Part shown: positions 42,377-50,086 of the stretch, one piece after another | Layout: every line of letters begins with the position of its first letter | Numbering within the stretch: position 1 is the first letter of the stretch | Assembly: GCA_014799955.1 (NCBI GenBank) | Contig: JAAVHB010000052.1 | Span: forward strand, 1 to 64,000 | Direction: 5' to 3' | Origin: Butyrivibrio sp. | Lineage (GTDB): Bacteria > Bacillota > Clostridia > Lachnospirales > Lachnospiraceae | Length of the DNA: 64,000 bases | Notes under the pieces: model-generated | Databases searched by the model: none | Told to the model about the DNA's origin: nothing | Seen by the model: only the letters and a program-made list of their open reading frames with translations | Translations under genes and position numbers: made by a program

Positions 42377-43795
42377 ATGAAAAACAGGCTGATTTATAAA
42401 TTCATATCGGGCTTCATTGCCGCGCTGCTTCTGAGCTTCCTTACCATATCGCTCGCGGTCAATCACATGACCTACCGCCATATACTTGAGGACGAGGCTG
42501 ACAGTCTCTATCACGAGGCAACAATAATCGCGGACAGCTACGGCAGCACATATTTCGGCGGAAACATGTCGCCCGAATCCCTGCAAAACCAGTTCGCCGC
42601 CCTGAACGCTTATCTCGGCTGCGATATAATGCTGCTTGCAAACGACGGTAAAATCATAATCGGAAGCCCTGAGCCCGGCTTGGATTATGTTGAGGATTTT
42701 GACCCCACCGACGGAGCCGCGGGGCATCATCAAATCGGATATTTCTACAATACCTACGACGAAAAACAGCTCACCGTATTTTATCCGGTGGAGTACCGCT
42801 ATGCCGTTCTGGGCTATATTGTCATCAATAAGCCCGTTTCATGGATAAAAGCGGACGCGAACGCCGTTTTCAACTACAATTACATCACGCTTGCCATTGC
42901 CTTCGGCTTTTCAGGCATACTGATTTTTATTTTTTACATCAGCATAAACAAACCGCTGCGCAAGCTCACCGGCGCTACCGAGCGTTACGCCAAGGGCGAT
43001 TTTTCCGTCAAATCCCGTCTCGGACGCAACGACGAAATCGGCAGGCTCGCGGACTCTCTTGATTACATGGCATCCGAGATAGAAAGCCTTAACGGCTACC
43101 AGACCAAATTTCTCGCAAATATTTCACATGATTTCCGCTCTCCGCTGACCTCCATAAAAGGCTACCTTGAGGCGATGCTCGACGGCACGATTCCCTTGCA
43201 GATGCAGGAAAAATATCTTAATATCGTGATTTCCGAAACCGAGCGGCTTACAAAGCTGACCAACAATCTTCTGACCATGAACAACTTCAACGAAAACGGA
43301 ATGGTTCTTGATATCGGTGATTTTGACATAATAAAAATAATAAAGCAGACCATAGAAACCTTCGAGGGCGAATGCGAAAAAAAGCTCATCAAATTCAAGC
43401 TTGTTTTCTCCGAAAAAGCGCTTTACGTAAACGCCGACCAGAGCAAAATCCAGCAGGTCATATACAACCTTATAGACAACGCCATCAAATTCAGCAACAG
43501 TGATTCGTCAATAATAATATCCGCCTCCGAAAAGGGCGACAAGATTTCCGTTTCAATAAAGGATTTCGGCATCGGCATTCCGAAGGAAAGCATCTCCAAA
43601 ATATGGGAGCGCTTCTACAAAACCGACCTGTCGCGCGGCAAGGATAAAAAAGGGACCGGTCTCGGCCTGTCAATTGTCAAGGATATAATCACCGCACATA
43701 AAGAATACATCGACGTTGTAAGCACTGAGGGGGTAGGCACCGAGTTCATATTCGCGCTGCCGAAGGCTAAGACGGAGCGGGATGAATTTATTTAA
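42377..43795 (+). CDS. Membrane sensor histidine kinase
   Basis: This 472-residue kinase is partnered with the adjacent response regulator. It has two membrane segments (about 7-28 and 168-192) flanking a ~140-residue extracellular sensor, then a HAMP domain (195-245). The HisKA phosphorylation helix has NISHDFRSPLTSIKGYLEAML, with His near 258. The HATPase shows the N-box LIDNAIKFS, DFGIGIP and GTGLGLSIVKDI. All catalytic boxes are present. The stimulus is unknown; the layout resembles cell-envelope sensing kinases of Clostridia. Confidence 0.93.
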   Translation: MKNRLIYKFISGFIAALLLSFLTISLAVNHMTYRHILEDEADSLYHEATIIADSYGSTYFGGNMSPESLQNQFAALNAYLGCDIMLLANDGKIIIGSPEPGLDYVEDFDPTDGAAGHHQIGYFYNTYDEKQLTVFYPVEYRYAVLGYIVINKPVSWIKADANAVFNYNYITLAIAFGFSGILIFIFYISINKPLRKLTGATERYAKGDFSVKSRLGRNDEIGRLADSLDYMASEIESLNGYQTKFLANISHDFRSPLTSIKGYLEAMLDGTIPLQMQEKYLNIVISETERLTKLTNNLLTMNNFNENGMVLDIGDFDIIKIIKQTIETFEGECEKKLIKFKLVFSEKALYVNADQSKIQQVIYNLIDNAIKFSNSDSSIIISASEKGDKISVSIKDFGIGIPKESISKIWERFYKTDLSRGKDKKGTGLGLSIVKDIITAHKEYIDVVSTEGVGTEFIFALPKAKTERDEFI

Positions 43796-43924
43796 ACTAA
43801 TTTATGAGGTTTCTTTCACAATTCAGTGTCTACAATCCAATAAATTACTTTTCCTTTGATAAATCATATGATTGTTATTATAATGAATTTATAATATGAT
43901 AAAGTATTTATTTAGGCGGTAGCT

Positions 43925-44299
43925 ATGAGTAATAGTTCATTTGATGCAAGAATATTTGGGCATAATCTTAGAGAAATGAGAAAATTCAGGAAAATACCGG
44001 TTTCAAAACTGGCTCAAAGTATTGATGTGGGAGAAAGACACATAAGCAATCTTGAAACAGGCAATTCCAGCCCGTCCGTAAACGCGCTTGTCGGTCTTGC
44101 CAACACGCTGAAGGTATCCGCCGATGATTTGCTGTGCGGATGCATAGATTACCGCACGAAAGCAAATACCGCCCTTATGGAAATATTCGATGATTTATCC
44201 GAAGAGGATTTGGATTTTATCATAGAAATAACGAAGGTCATTAAAAATTATATTCATCTTAAGGAATATAACAACCGAATCAAAGAAGAGTCAAAATAA
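43925..44299 (+). CDS. XRE-family transcriptional regulator
   Basis: This 124-residue protein has a Cro/C1 helix-turn-helix at residues 12-70 (LREMRKFRKIPVSKLAQSIDVGERHISNLETGNSSPS read in segments, SADDLLCG). A C-terminal acidic helix follows (LMEIFDDLSEEDLDFIIEITKVIKNYI). This arrangement is common in small Clostridia regulators. It is convergent with trmL, the two stops lying 6 bp apart, and no terminator between them is obvious. The target is unknown. Confidence 0.88.
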   Translation: MSNSSFDARIFGHNLREMRKFRKIPVSKLAQSIDVGERHISNLETGNSSPSVNALVGLANTLKVSADDLLCGCIDYRTKANTALMEIFDDLSEEDLDFIIEITKVIKNYIHLKEYNNRIKEESK

Positions 44300-44305
44300 G
44301 TCCGA

Positions 44306-44800
44306 TTAATCCCATTCAAAGGTACGAGGAGCTCCCGACATCTTAAGTCCGAAAAAATCGTTCTGGCGAAGCGCCTCATAAAGCACTATCGCCGCCGCGT
44401 TCGACAAATTCAGCGAACGGATATCCCCCCACATAGGGATTCTGATTGCCGTATCCTGATATTCCATAAGGATACTCTCGGGAATTCCCGCGCTCTCCTT
44501 CCCGAACATTATATAGCAGCCGTCCTCATAGCGTGCGTCCGAATAAGAGCGCGCCGCCTTGGTGGTCGCCATATATATCACCGCGCCGGGATTCCTGTTA
44601 AGAAAGTCCCGGAAATCATCGTATACCGTTACGTCAAGCTTATCCCAATAATCAAGCCCGGCGCGCTTAAGCATCTTGTCGTTTATGCGAAAGCCCATAG
44701 GCTCGATAAGGTGAAGCCTTGCTCCCGCCGCCACGCAGGTACGCCCGATATTTCCGGTGTTCGCGGGCATCTCCGGCTCATGTAAAACAATATTCAACAT
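44306..44800 (-). CDS. trmL: tRNA (cytidine/uridine-34-2'-O)-methyltransferase TrmL
   Basis: This 164-residue SPOUT methyltransferase methylates the wobble ribose of leucine tRNAs. It has the family N-terminus LNIVLHEPEMPANTGNIGRTC and the trefoil-knot SAM-binding parts: IMFGKESAGIP near 103 and IRIPMWGDIRSLNLSNAAAIVLYEALR near 120-146. Length is typical. The start abuts the cheX stop, so it ends a five-gene operon. Confidence 0.95.
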   Translation of the reverse strand: MLNIVLHEPEMPANTGNIGRTCVAAGARLHLIEPMGFRINDKMLKRAGLDYWDKLDVTVYDDFRDFLNRNPGAVIYMATTKAARSYSDARYEDGCYIMFGKESAGIPESILMEYQDTAIRIPMWGDIRSLNLSNAAAIVLYEALRQNDFFGLKMSGAPRTFEWD

Positions 44801-45274
44801 TTATTTGCCTTCCGTAATAGTAATATCAAACTCAATAAGCTTATCGCCGTCATAGGTCATGGGAACGCATATATTCTGAGCGTAAATTCTCTCTATGCTG
44901 AAATTACCCTGAACAATTGACGGAGGCGTTATGTCAATAATCACGTTTTTGGTGGAAAGCACTGTTGCCGCATTGCCGAGTATCATATTACCAAGCTCAC
45001 TGAGCGCGCTTTTGGATAACTCATCAAGCTCCAAAACAGGCATCATGCACATTCTGGACGCTATATCAAGGGCAACCGCTTTTTGGAGTGCCAGAAGCAC
45101 CTGACCTCCCAGCTGTCCCGTCACACCCAGACATATAACTATTGATGTATCGTCAAAAGACGTCGTTTTAACATACGGCTTTCCGGCAGTAAGCTTAATC
45201 CCGCACGCCGTCTGCACAACGCTTGAGGCAGCTACCAAAAAAGGATTAATATATTCAATGTTCATCTGTGCCAT
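44801..45274 (-). CDS. cheX: CheX-like chemotaxis phosphatase/inhibitor protein
   Basis: This 157-residue CheC/CheX/FliY-fold protein has one E-x-x-N active-site motif in ALSELGNMILGNA near residue 95. It begins with the typical MNIEYINPFLVAASSVVQTACG. CheX dephosphorylates CheY-P or related receivers. I chose ATG 45274 with GGAGG 7 nt upstream. No other chemotaxis genes are in the window, so it may act on a non-chemotaxis response regulator. It lies 16 bp after the aminotransferase and abuts trmL. Confidence 0.88.
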   Translation of the reverse strand: MAQMNIEYINPFLVAASSVVQTACGIKLTAGKPYVKTTSFDDTSIVICLGVTGQLGGQVLLALQKAVALDIASRMCMMPVLELDELSKSALSELGNMILGNAATVLSTKNVIIDITPPSIVQGNFSIERIYAQNICVPMTYDGDKLIEFDITITEGK

Positions 45275-45290
45275 AGTCTCTCCTCCCCTA

Positions 45291-46451
45291 TTATCTAAGC
45301 GTATTAATGAAAATTTCCAGTCTTTCCATAGCCGTTTTAAGATTTTCAAGAGAACTTGCGTAGGACATTCTCAAAAAACCCTCGCCGCTTTCTCCGAAAG
45401 CAGTTCCCGGAACCACCGCAACACGCTGTTCCTCAAGGAAACGCATGGCGAACTCATCCGACGTGAGCCCGAACTGCGCTATGTTAGGAAAAATATAGAA
45501 CGCGCCGAAGGGTTCAAAGCATTTAAGTCCCATATCCCGAAGTCTTCCGAGCATAAAGCGTCTTCTTCTGTCGTACTCCTCACGCATTTTGGAAACCTCA
45601 TCGTCGCAGCAGCGCAGAGCCTCAACCGCCGCATACTGGCTGTTTGTAGGAGCGCACATTATCGCAAACTGATGTATTTTTACCATCTGACTGAGTATTA
45701 CCTTCGGAGCGCAGGCATAGCCGAGCCTCCAGCCCGTCATCGCGTGCGACTTTGAAAAGCCGTTGATTACAACGGTCCGTTCACGCATACCCTCTACGGA
45801 CGCAATTGAACAGTGCTTTCCTCCGTATGTAAGCTCCGAATATATCTCGTCGGAGAGCACAAAAATATCCTTCTCAATACAGATCTTTGCTATCTCCTCC
45901 AGCTCCGGCTTTGTCATAACCGCGCCTGTCGGATTGTTGGGAAAAGGCAGTACCAGTATCTTGGTTTTGGGTGTTATCGCTCCCAAAAGCTCATCCGCCG
46001 TCAGTTTGAACTCGTTTTTTTCCTGTAAATTCAGGATTACCGGAACGCCGTCCGCAAGCACAACGCAAGGAAGGTACGACACATAACTCGGCTGGGGAAT
46101 TATAACCTCGTCACCGGGATTGAGCATCGCCCTGAAAGCAAGGTCAATCGCCTCGCTTCCCCCGACCGTAACGAAAATTTCGCTCTGCGGGTCATAGGAA
46201 AGTCCGTAGTGCCTGTTCAGATAATTGTTTATCTCCACTCTCAGCTCCTTAAGACCGGAGTTGCTCGTATAATATGTTCTTCCTTTTTCGAGCGAATAAA
46301 TTCCCTCTTCTCTTATTTTCCACGGCGTATCAAAATCCGGTTCGCCGACACCAAGGGATATGGCGTCCTTCATCTCGCTTACTATATCAAAAAATTTCCG
46401 TATGCCCGAGGGCTGAATCGTAACTATTTTATCAGATAAAGGGTTTCTCAT
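45291..46451 (-). CDS. Pyridoxal-phosphate aminotransferase, class I/II
   Basis: This 386-residue fold-type I enzyme has family signatures SLGVGEPDFDTPW near 34, VTVGGSEAIDLAFRAM near 92, LPFPNNPTGAVM near 165 and SDEIYSELTYGGKHCS near 200. The Schiff-base Lys is in NGFSKSHAMTGWRLGY near 230, and the substrate carboxylate-binding Arg is in GFLRMSYA. It is likely an aromatic or branched-chain aminotransferase of the PatA type, but specificity is not readable. Its start overlaps the stop of the Lrp-family gene by 4 bp, a pairing often seen in Clostridia. Confidence 0.93.
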   Translation of the reverse strand: MRNPLSDKIVTIQPSGIRKFFDIVSEMKDAISLGVGEPDFDTPWKIREEGIYSLEKGRTYYTSNSGLKELRVEINNYLNRHYGLSYDPQSEIFVTVGGSEAIDLAFRAMLNPGDEVIIPQPSYVSYLPCVVLADGVPVILNLQEKNEFKLTADELLGAITPKTKILVLPFPNNPTGAVMTKPELEEIAKICIEKDIFVLSDEIYSELTYGGKHCSIASVEGMRERTVVINGFSKSHAMTGWRLGYACAPKVILSQMVKIHQFAIMCAPTNSQYAAVEALRCCDDEVSKMREEYDRRRRFMLGRLRDMGLKCFEPFGAFYIFPNIAQFGLTSDEFAMRFLEEQRVAVVPGTAFGESGEGFLRMSYASSLENLKTAMERLEIFINTLR

Positions 46452-46933
46452 GGTGAAACTAACATCCTTTCGTCATTATGCGGAGCGTCAAGAACCGTCC
46501 CATGGTCTTTATACTTTTTAAGAACAAAATGAGTTGAGGTGCTGAGCACAGACTCAAGCGAGGAAAGCTTATTGGCTACAAAAAGAGCCACGTCCTTCAT
46601 TGTCTTGCCCTCAATAATCACAGTCAAATCAAAATTTCCGGACATAAGGTAGAGCGCATGAACCTCGTTGTAATTGTATATTCTCTCGGCGATGGCGTCA
46701 AAGCCGTTGCCTCTCTGGGGGGTGACCTTCACCTCTATAAGCGCGGTGACCTTTTCCCTGCTCGTTTTATCCCAATTAATAAGAGTGTGATACCCGCAGA
46801 CAATATGCTCCTTCTCCATATCCGCGATTTCGTTCGCGACCGCCGCCTCGCTCTCCCCGAGCATAAGCGCCAAATCCGCCAAATCTATTCTGCTGTTTTT
46901 TTCAAGCACATCCAAAATCGCTTCCCTGTTCAT
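46448..46933 (-). CDS. Lrp/AsnC-family transcriptional regulator
   Basis: This 161-residue protein has an N-terminal AsnC-type helix-turn-helix (residues 1-50: AILDVLEKNSRIDLADLALMLG, EAAVANEIADMEKEHIVCGY). The RAM ligand domain (about 60-145: ALIEVKV, ALYLMSGNFDLTVIIEG) has the GNFD turn typical of amino-acid binding. GAGG lies 7 nt before the ATG at 46933. It is in one operon with the aminotransferase and probably controls it in response to an amino acid. Confidence 0.9.
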   Translation of the reverse strand: MNREAILDVLEKNSRIDLADLALMLGESEAAVANEIADMEKEHIVCGYHTLINWDKTSREKVTALIEVKVTPQRGNGFDAIAERIYNYNEVHALYLMSGNFDLTVIIEGKTMKDVALFVANKLSSLESVLSTSTHFVLKKYKDHGTVLDAPHNDERMLVSP

Positions 46934-46943
46934 ATCTAATCCT

Positions 46944-47876
46944 CTACTTTCTTCCAAGATAGCTTATTTCATCCTCATTGCGGATTATTTTATCGTTATT
47001 ATCCGTAAAACGCCCTATCACGCACGACGGTATCCCGGCCTCCGAAAGCTTTGACACAAGCTCCCTGCCGTCCGCGCAGGCAATCAAAAGGCTTCCCGAC
47101 GACTTCATTCTGTATGCGTCAATTCCGAAAAAGGTGCTTATTTCAACCGTTTCCTGTCTGAACGGAATATTCCTCAAATCTATCTCAAAGCCGTGTCCCG
47201 AACCCTCCGCGAAATCCCAGAGCGCTCCGTAAATTCCGCCGTCCGACACATCGTGCATCGCCGTTGCTCCGAACTTTGCGGCAATACGCGCCTCGTCCCT
47301 GACTGTAAGCCATTCGCCGCAATTCTCTATCTGCTCAAAATACCGCGCAGAATAACGCTCAAAAAGCCTTTCCCGCTGCCCGCCATCGGACAGAATTACA
47401 GCGGTCTCCTCAAGCCCGAGCCACTTTGTGACAACGATATCGTCGCCCGGTTTTATATTTTTGACAGACATAACTCTGTCCGCGCCGCCGACTGCCGTCA
47501 CCGTAACGCAGGCGCCGTTCACGCTCCCGCTTACCTCGGTATGCCCTCCGACAAGAGAGGTTTCGCAGCTTTTGCACGCAGCCGATACGCTTCGCGTAAG
47601 AGCCTTAAGCTCCGGCTCGGTAAAATCCGTACCGAGCAAAAAGGCGGCTTCAATTCCGCAAAGCTCTCCTCCGGCAGCCCAGATATTGTTGGCTGCCTTA
47701 TAAACGGCAATCCCCGGCATAATCGCGTTTTTTGACAAGCCCACAGCCGTCGCGGAAAGCACGCGTGCGCCCGCAGCAGGCATATCGGCGCAGTCAACAC
47801 CGATTCCCGGTCCGCGTCCTATGAGGTTTATCACGCTTCTTTTCAGGATATTGCCCGGAACTTTGCCCTCCTGCAT
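46944..47876 (-). CDS. PurM/HypE-superfamily (AIR synthase-related) protein
   Basis: This 310-residue two-domain ATP-binding fold has segments GIGVDCADMP, LVGGHTEVSGSVNGACVTVTAVG near 115 (phosphate-binding), and TAMHDVSDGGIYGALWDFAEGSG near 210 with the DVSDGG motif of this superfamily. It differs from the true hypE at 4013-4993 and lacks the C-terminal PRIC, so it is not a carbamoyl dehydratase. Stand-alone members are often annotated only as hydrogenase-maturation-factor-like; the substrate is unknown. I chose ATG 47876 with GGGAGG 5 nt upstream over a TTG. It heads the operon with the Lrp regulator, aminotransferase, cheX and trmL. Confidence 0.8.
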   Translation of the reverse strand: MQEGKVPGNILKRSVINLIGRGPGIGVDCADMPAAGARVLSATAVGLSKNAIMPGIAVYKAANNIWAAGGELCGIEAAFLLGTDFTEPELKALTRSVSAACKSCETSLVGGHTEVSGSVNGACVTVTAVGGADRVMSVKNIKPGDDIVVTKWLGLEETAVILSDGGQRERLFERYSARYFEQIENCGEWLTVRDEARIAAKFGATAMHDVSDGGIYGALWDFAEGSGHGFEIDLRNIPFRQETVEISTFFGIDAYRMKSSGSLLIACADGRELVSKLSEAGIPSCVIGRFTDNNDKIIRNEDEISYLGRK

Positions 47877-47989
47877 AACAGCCTCCCGCAAATTTGCCTA
47901 TATTCTAACATAAAACAACGGCAATTCCAACTGTTTTATCCGAGATATTTCAGATTTTTATTGATATTATCGGCTTTTGATTGTATATT

Positions 47990-48094
47990 TTAATTGAGCG
48001 CGGAAATCACAATCGGAACTACCATTGCGATTATCAGTACGACCGCGATAACCACGGTTATGATTCTCCTGCTTTTTTTATTGCGAAACAGCAC
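47990..48094 (-). CDS. 34-residue single-pass small membrane protein
   Basis: A GTG start (48094) with AGGAG 4 nt upstream opens MLFRNKKSRRIITVVIAVVL, which continues to ISALN. A basic N-terminus and a 20-residue hydrophobic helix give a typical small N-in membrane peptide. I have the impression of similar FRNKKSRR-starting peptides in Clostridia, function unknown. It stands alone between the PurM-like operon and the divergent gene at 48151. Confidence 0.55.
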   Translation of the reverse strand: MLFRNKKSRRIITVVIAVVLIIAMVVPIVISALN

Positions 48095-48150
48095 TGTACT
48101 CCTTTCAGCAAGACATGGCTTTAAAAGCCGCCGCACGAGGTAAATAATTT

Positions 48151-48786
48151 ATGCAAGAATTTTTAAGACGAATAGGTCCGCCCATATTTTTCTGTATTCT
48201 CATCCTTTGCTTTGAAATATATTATCACCGCAAAAAAGACGACAGACGCAGGGCGAACGCCAAGCAGCAGTTCTGGGACAGAGAGGCTGAGGCGAACACG
48301 GTCCGCCGCAAGGATCTGACCTTCCTGAATTACATGAACATCCCGTTGGATTCTCTTCCCATGCAGGACACGGGCGATGACGAGATAACCGATTACCAGG
48401 ATACAGTCCGCAAGCTGTCCGGCAAACGTATCCTGAATCTGGGAGGATTTACCAACACCGACCTCAAAATGGAGTACGGCGCCGCCAATCTCCCCGAGCT
48501 GACCGAATATGATAACAATTATACCACACTTGTCAATATCCTTGCAAAATGGGGCGCAAGGCTTATTGAGCTTGAGCTTTACGATGACGCCGTGACCGTT
48601 CTTGAATACGGAATCTCGATTAAATCGGACGTCAGCCGCAATTTTTATCTGCTCGCCGACGAGTACAGACGGCGCAGACAGCCCGACAAAATCGACACGC
48701 TCATTGAGGCAGCCGAAAAGCTTGAATCCATTATGCAAAAACCGATTCTTCAGAAGCTTGCCGAGATACGCTCCTACTGCGAATGA
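48151..48786 (+). CDS. Membrane-anchored TPR-like protein, uncharacterised
   Basis: This 211-residue protein has an N-terminal membrane anchor (about residues 8-24) and a charged segment (HRKKDDRRRANAKQQFWDRE). The C-terminal half is a helical TPR-like array (about 125-205: NYTTLVNILAKWGARLIELELYDDAVTVLEYGIS, NFYLLADEYRRRRQPDKIDTLIEAAEKL in successive helices). The topology would put the repeats in the cytoplasm as a protein-binding module. Its stop overlaps the start of the DUF2752 gene (ATGA), so the two are coupled. Specific function is unknown. Confidence 0.65.
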   Translation: MQEFLRRIGPPIFFCILILCFEIYYHRKKDDRRRANAKQQFWDREAEANTVRRKDLTFLNYMNIPLDSLPMQDTGDDEITDYQDTVRKLSGKRILNLGGFTNTDLKMEYGAANLPELTEYDNNYTTLVNILAKWGARLIELELYDDAVTVLEYGISIKSDVSRNFYLLADEYRRRRQPDKIDTLIEAAEKLESIMQKPILQKLAEIRSYCE

Positions 48787-49226
48787 TGAACGGAGATTTT
48801 TCACTGAAAAACTTGCTTAAAAACAGGGACAGCGACGCGTGCCTGTACGTTTTGGGGCTGTTTCTTTTGCCGTTTCTCGTACTGTGCTGGTTTGGCGCAA
48901 AACACGCCGGACTTATTCCCGGCTTCTGCGTTTTCCGCGCGCTTACGGGCATTTACTGCCCCGGCTGCGGAGGAACACGCGCCTTTCATCTGCTGTTTCA
49001 CGGCGATATTGCAGGCAGTCTTATGTATAATCCCATTGTCGCATACGGCACCGCTCTGGGAATTATTTTTTACGTGAGCCAGACGCTGCGCCTCATAAGC
49101 CGCGGCAGAATCAGAGGGTTGCGTATAAACGCCGTTTACCCGATAATCGGCGCGGTGCTTCTTTTGCTTAACTGGATTGTCAAAAATATGCTGCTCCTGA
49201 TATGGGAAATCCAACTTATAAATTGA
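48783..49226 (+). CDS. DUF2752-family membrane protein
   Basis: This 147-residue protein has three hydrophobic segments (about 17-35, 78-97 and 118-138) and the DUF2752 signature FRALTGIYCPGCGGTRAFHLLF near 45-66, in which two cysteines flank the CPGCGGTRA core. The family occurs widely in Firmicutes and Bacteroidota and has no established role. It is translationally coupled to the TPR-like protein and may form a membrane complex with it. Confidence 0.85.
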   Translation: MMNGDFSLKNLLKNRDSDACLYVLGLFLLPFLVLCWFGAKHAGLIPGFCVFRALTGIYCPGCGGTRAFHLLFHGDIAGSLMYNPIVAYGTALGIIFYVSQTLRLISRGRIRGLRINAVYPIIGAVLLLLNWIVKNMLLLIWEIQLIN

Positions 49227-49341
49227 CAACGAAACTTTTGTTTTATATAATTTTAGGTGTTTCGGATTGTGAGAGTGCGACAGCACGGAGCAATCCGCAT
49301 ATCATAAGCATTTTATCAAAAATATTTCTTTGGAGGCTGTT

Positions 49342-50019
49342 ATGGACAACAAACCGGAAGATAACCTTGATATCGACAAGTATACCAATTACACATATCA
49401 AAGCAGCGAGCCGCAGCCGGCGTCGTGGGATTCGTATTCCGCTCCCGGAGGGAATACCTACTCCGCCCCGAGCGGGAATACCTATTCGGCTCCCGACGTA
49501 AGCACGTACTCCGCTCCTCAGACTACGCAGCCGCAGGCTCCCGCTCAGAACACACAGCCCGTATCCGGCGGCAATTTCAACCCTTACGCTCAGGCGGACC
49601 CTTACGCAACTCCGCCGCAGCAGCCGCAGACATATCAGCAGACTCCTTATTCCGCGCCCGTCCGCTATACGCAGCCCGGTCAGTACGAGCAGTATGTATA
49701 TGTCGGAGGTCCTGATACTCATACCGAGGAACGTCCAAAGGCGGGCAAGGGGCTCTCAATCGCGGCAATGATTTGCGGAATCGCAAGCATCTGCACCCTT
49801 AGCTTTATCCCGGGTATTGTCGCCCTGTGCTTAAGCAAAAATTTCCGCAGGGCAAACGGCGGAAATCACAACTCCTTTTCCAAAGCCGGTAAAATCTGCG
49901 GAATCATCGGCATAGTAGTTTCCGTAATAGCGATTTTTGCATATATAATATTCTTAAGCGCGCTGATTTTTGAGGCGGCGACGGAAGGCGGTTTTTACGG
50001 CAACGAATTTTATTTCTGA
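49342..50019 (+). CDS. DUF4190-like membrane protein with repetitive Ser/Ala/Pro/Gln/Tyr N-terminus
   Basis: This 225-residue protein has a low-complexity N-terminal region (about 1-125) with tandem NTYSAP-type repeats (SAPGGNTYSAPSGNTYSAP) and QPQ/QTP runs. A C-terminal pair of membrane helices (about 135-165 and 185-215) reads GLSIAAMICGIASI, then KICGIIGIVVSVIAIFAYII. These match DUF4190. The function of such proteins is not known. The ATG at 49342 has GGAGG 5 nt upstream. A terminator follows, so it is separate from the GH2 gene. Confidence 0.75.
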   Translation: MDNKPEDNLDIDKYTNYTYQSSEPQPASWDSYSAPGGNTYSAPSGNTYSAPDVSTYSAPQTTQPQAPAQNTQPVSGGNFNPYAQADPYATPPQQPQTYQQTPYSAPVRYTQPGQYEQYVYVGGPDTHTEERPKAGKGLSIAAMICGIASICTLSFIPGIVALCLSKNFRRANGGNHNSFSKAGKICGIIGIVVSVIAIFAYIIFLSALIFEAATEGGFYGNEFYF

Positions 50020-50022
50020 CGC

Positions 50023-50067
50023 AAACGCGCGGAGGGCTCCATACGCTCCTCCGCGTTTTTATTTTTG
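50023..50067 (+). terminator. Terminator between the DUF4190 gene and GH2 gene
   Basis: A GC-rich stem AAACGCG-C-GGAGG paired with CCTCCGCGTTT (one bulge) is followed by a T-rich tail on the plus strand. Confidence 0.85.
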
Positions 50068-50086
50068 ACAAAATCCGGAGGCTGCT

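Noticed and set aside
46944..47876. A second hypE or thiL/selD assignment
   Set aside because: The superfamily motif is present but the HypE C-terminal Cys and the diagnostic SelD and ThiL residues are not visible.
49430..49520. Short tandem DNA repeats that could suggest a CRISPR-like or slippage array
   Set aside because: They are codon repeats (NTYSAP) in the low-complexity part of a protein; there are no spacers or cas genes.
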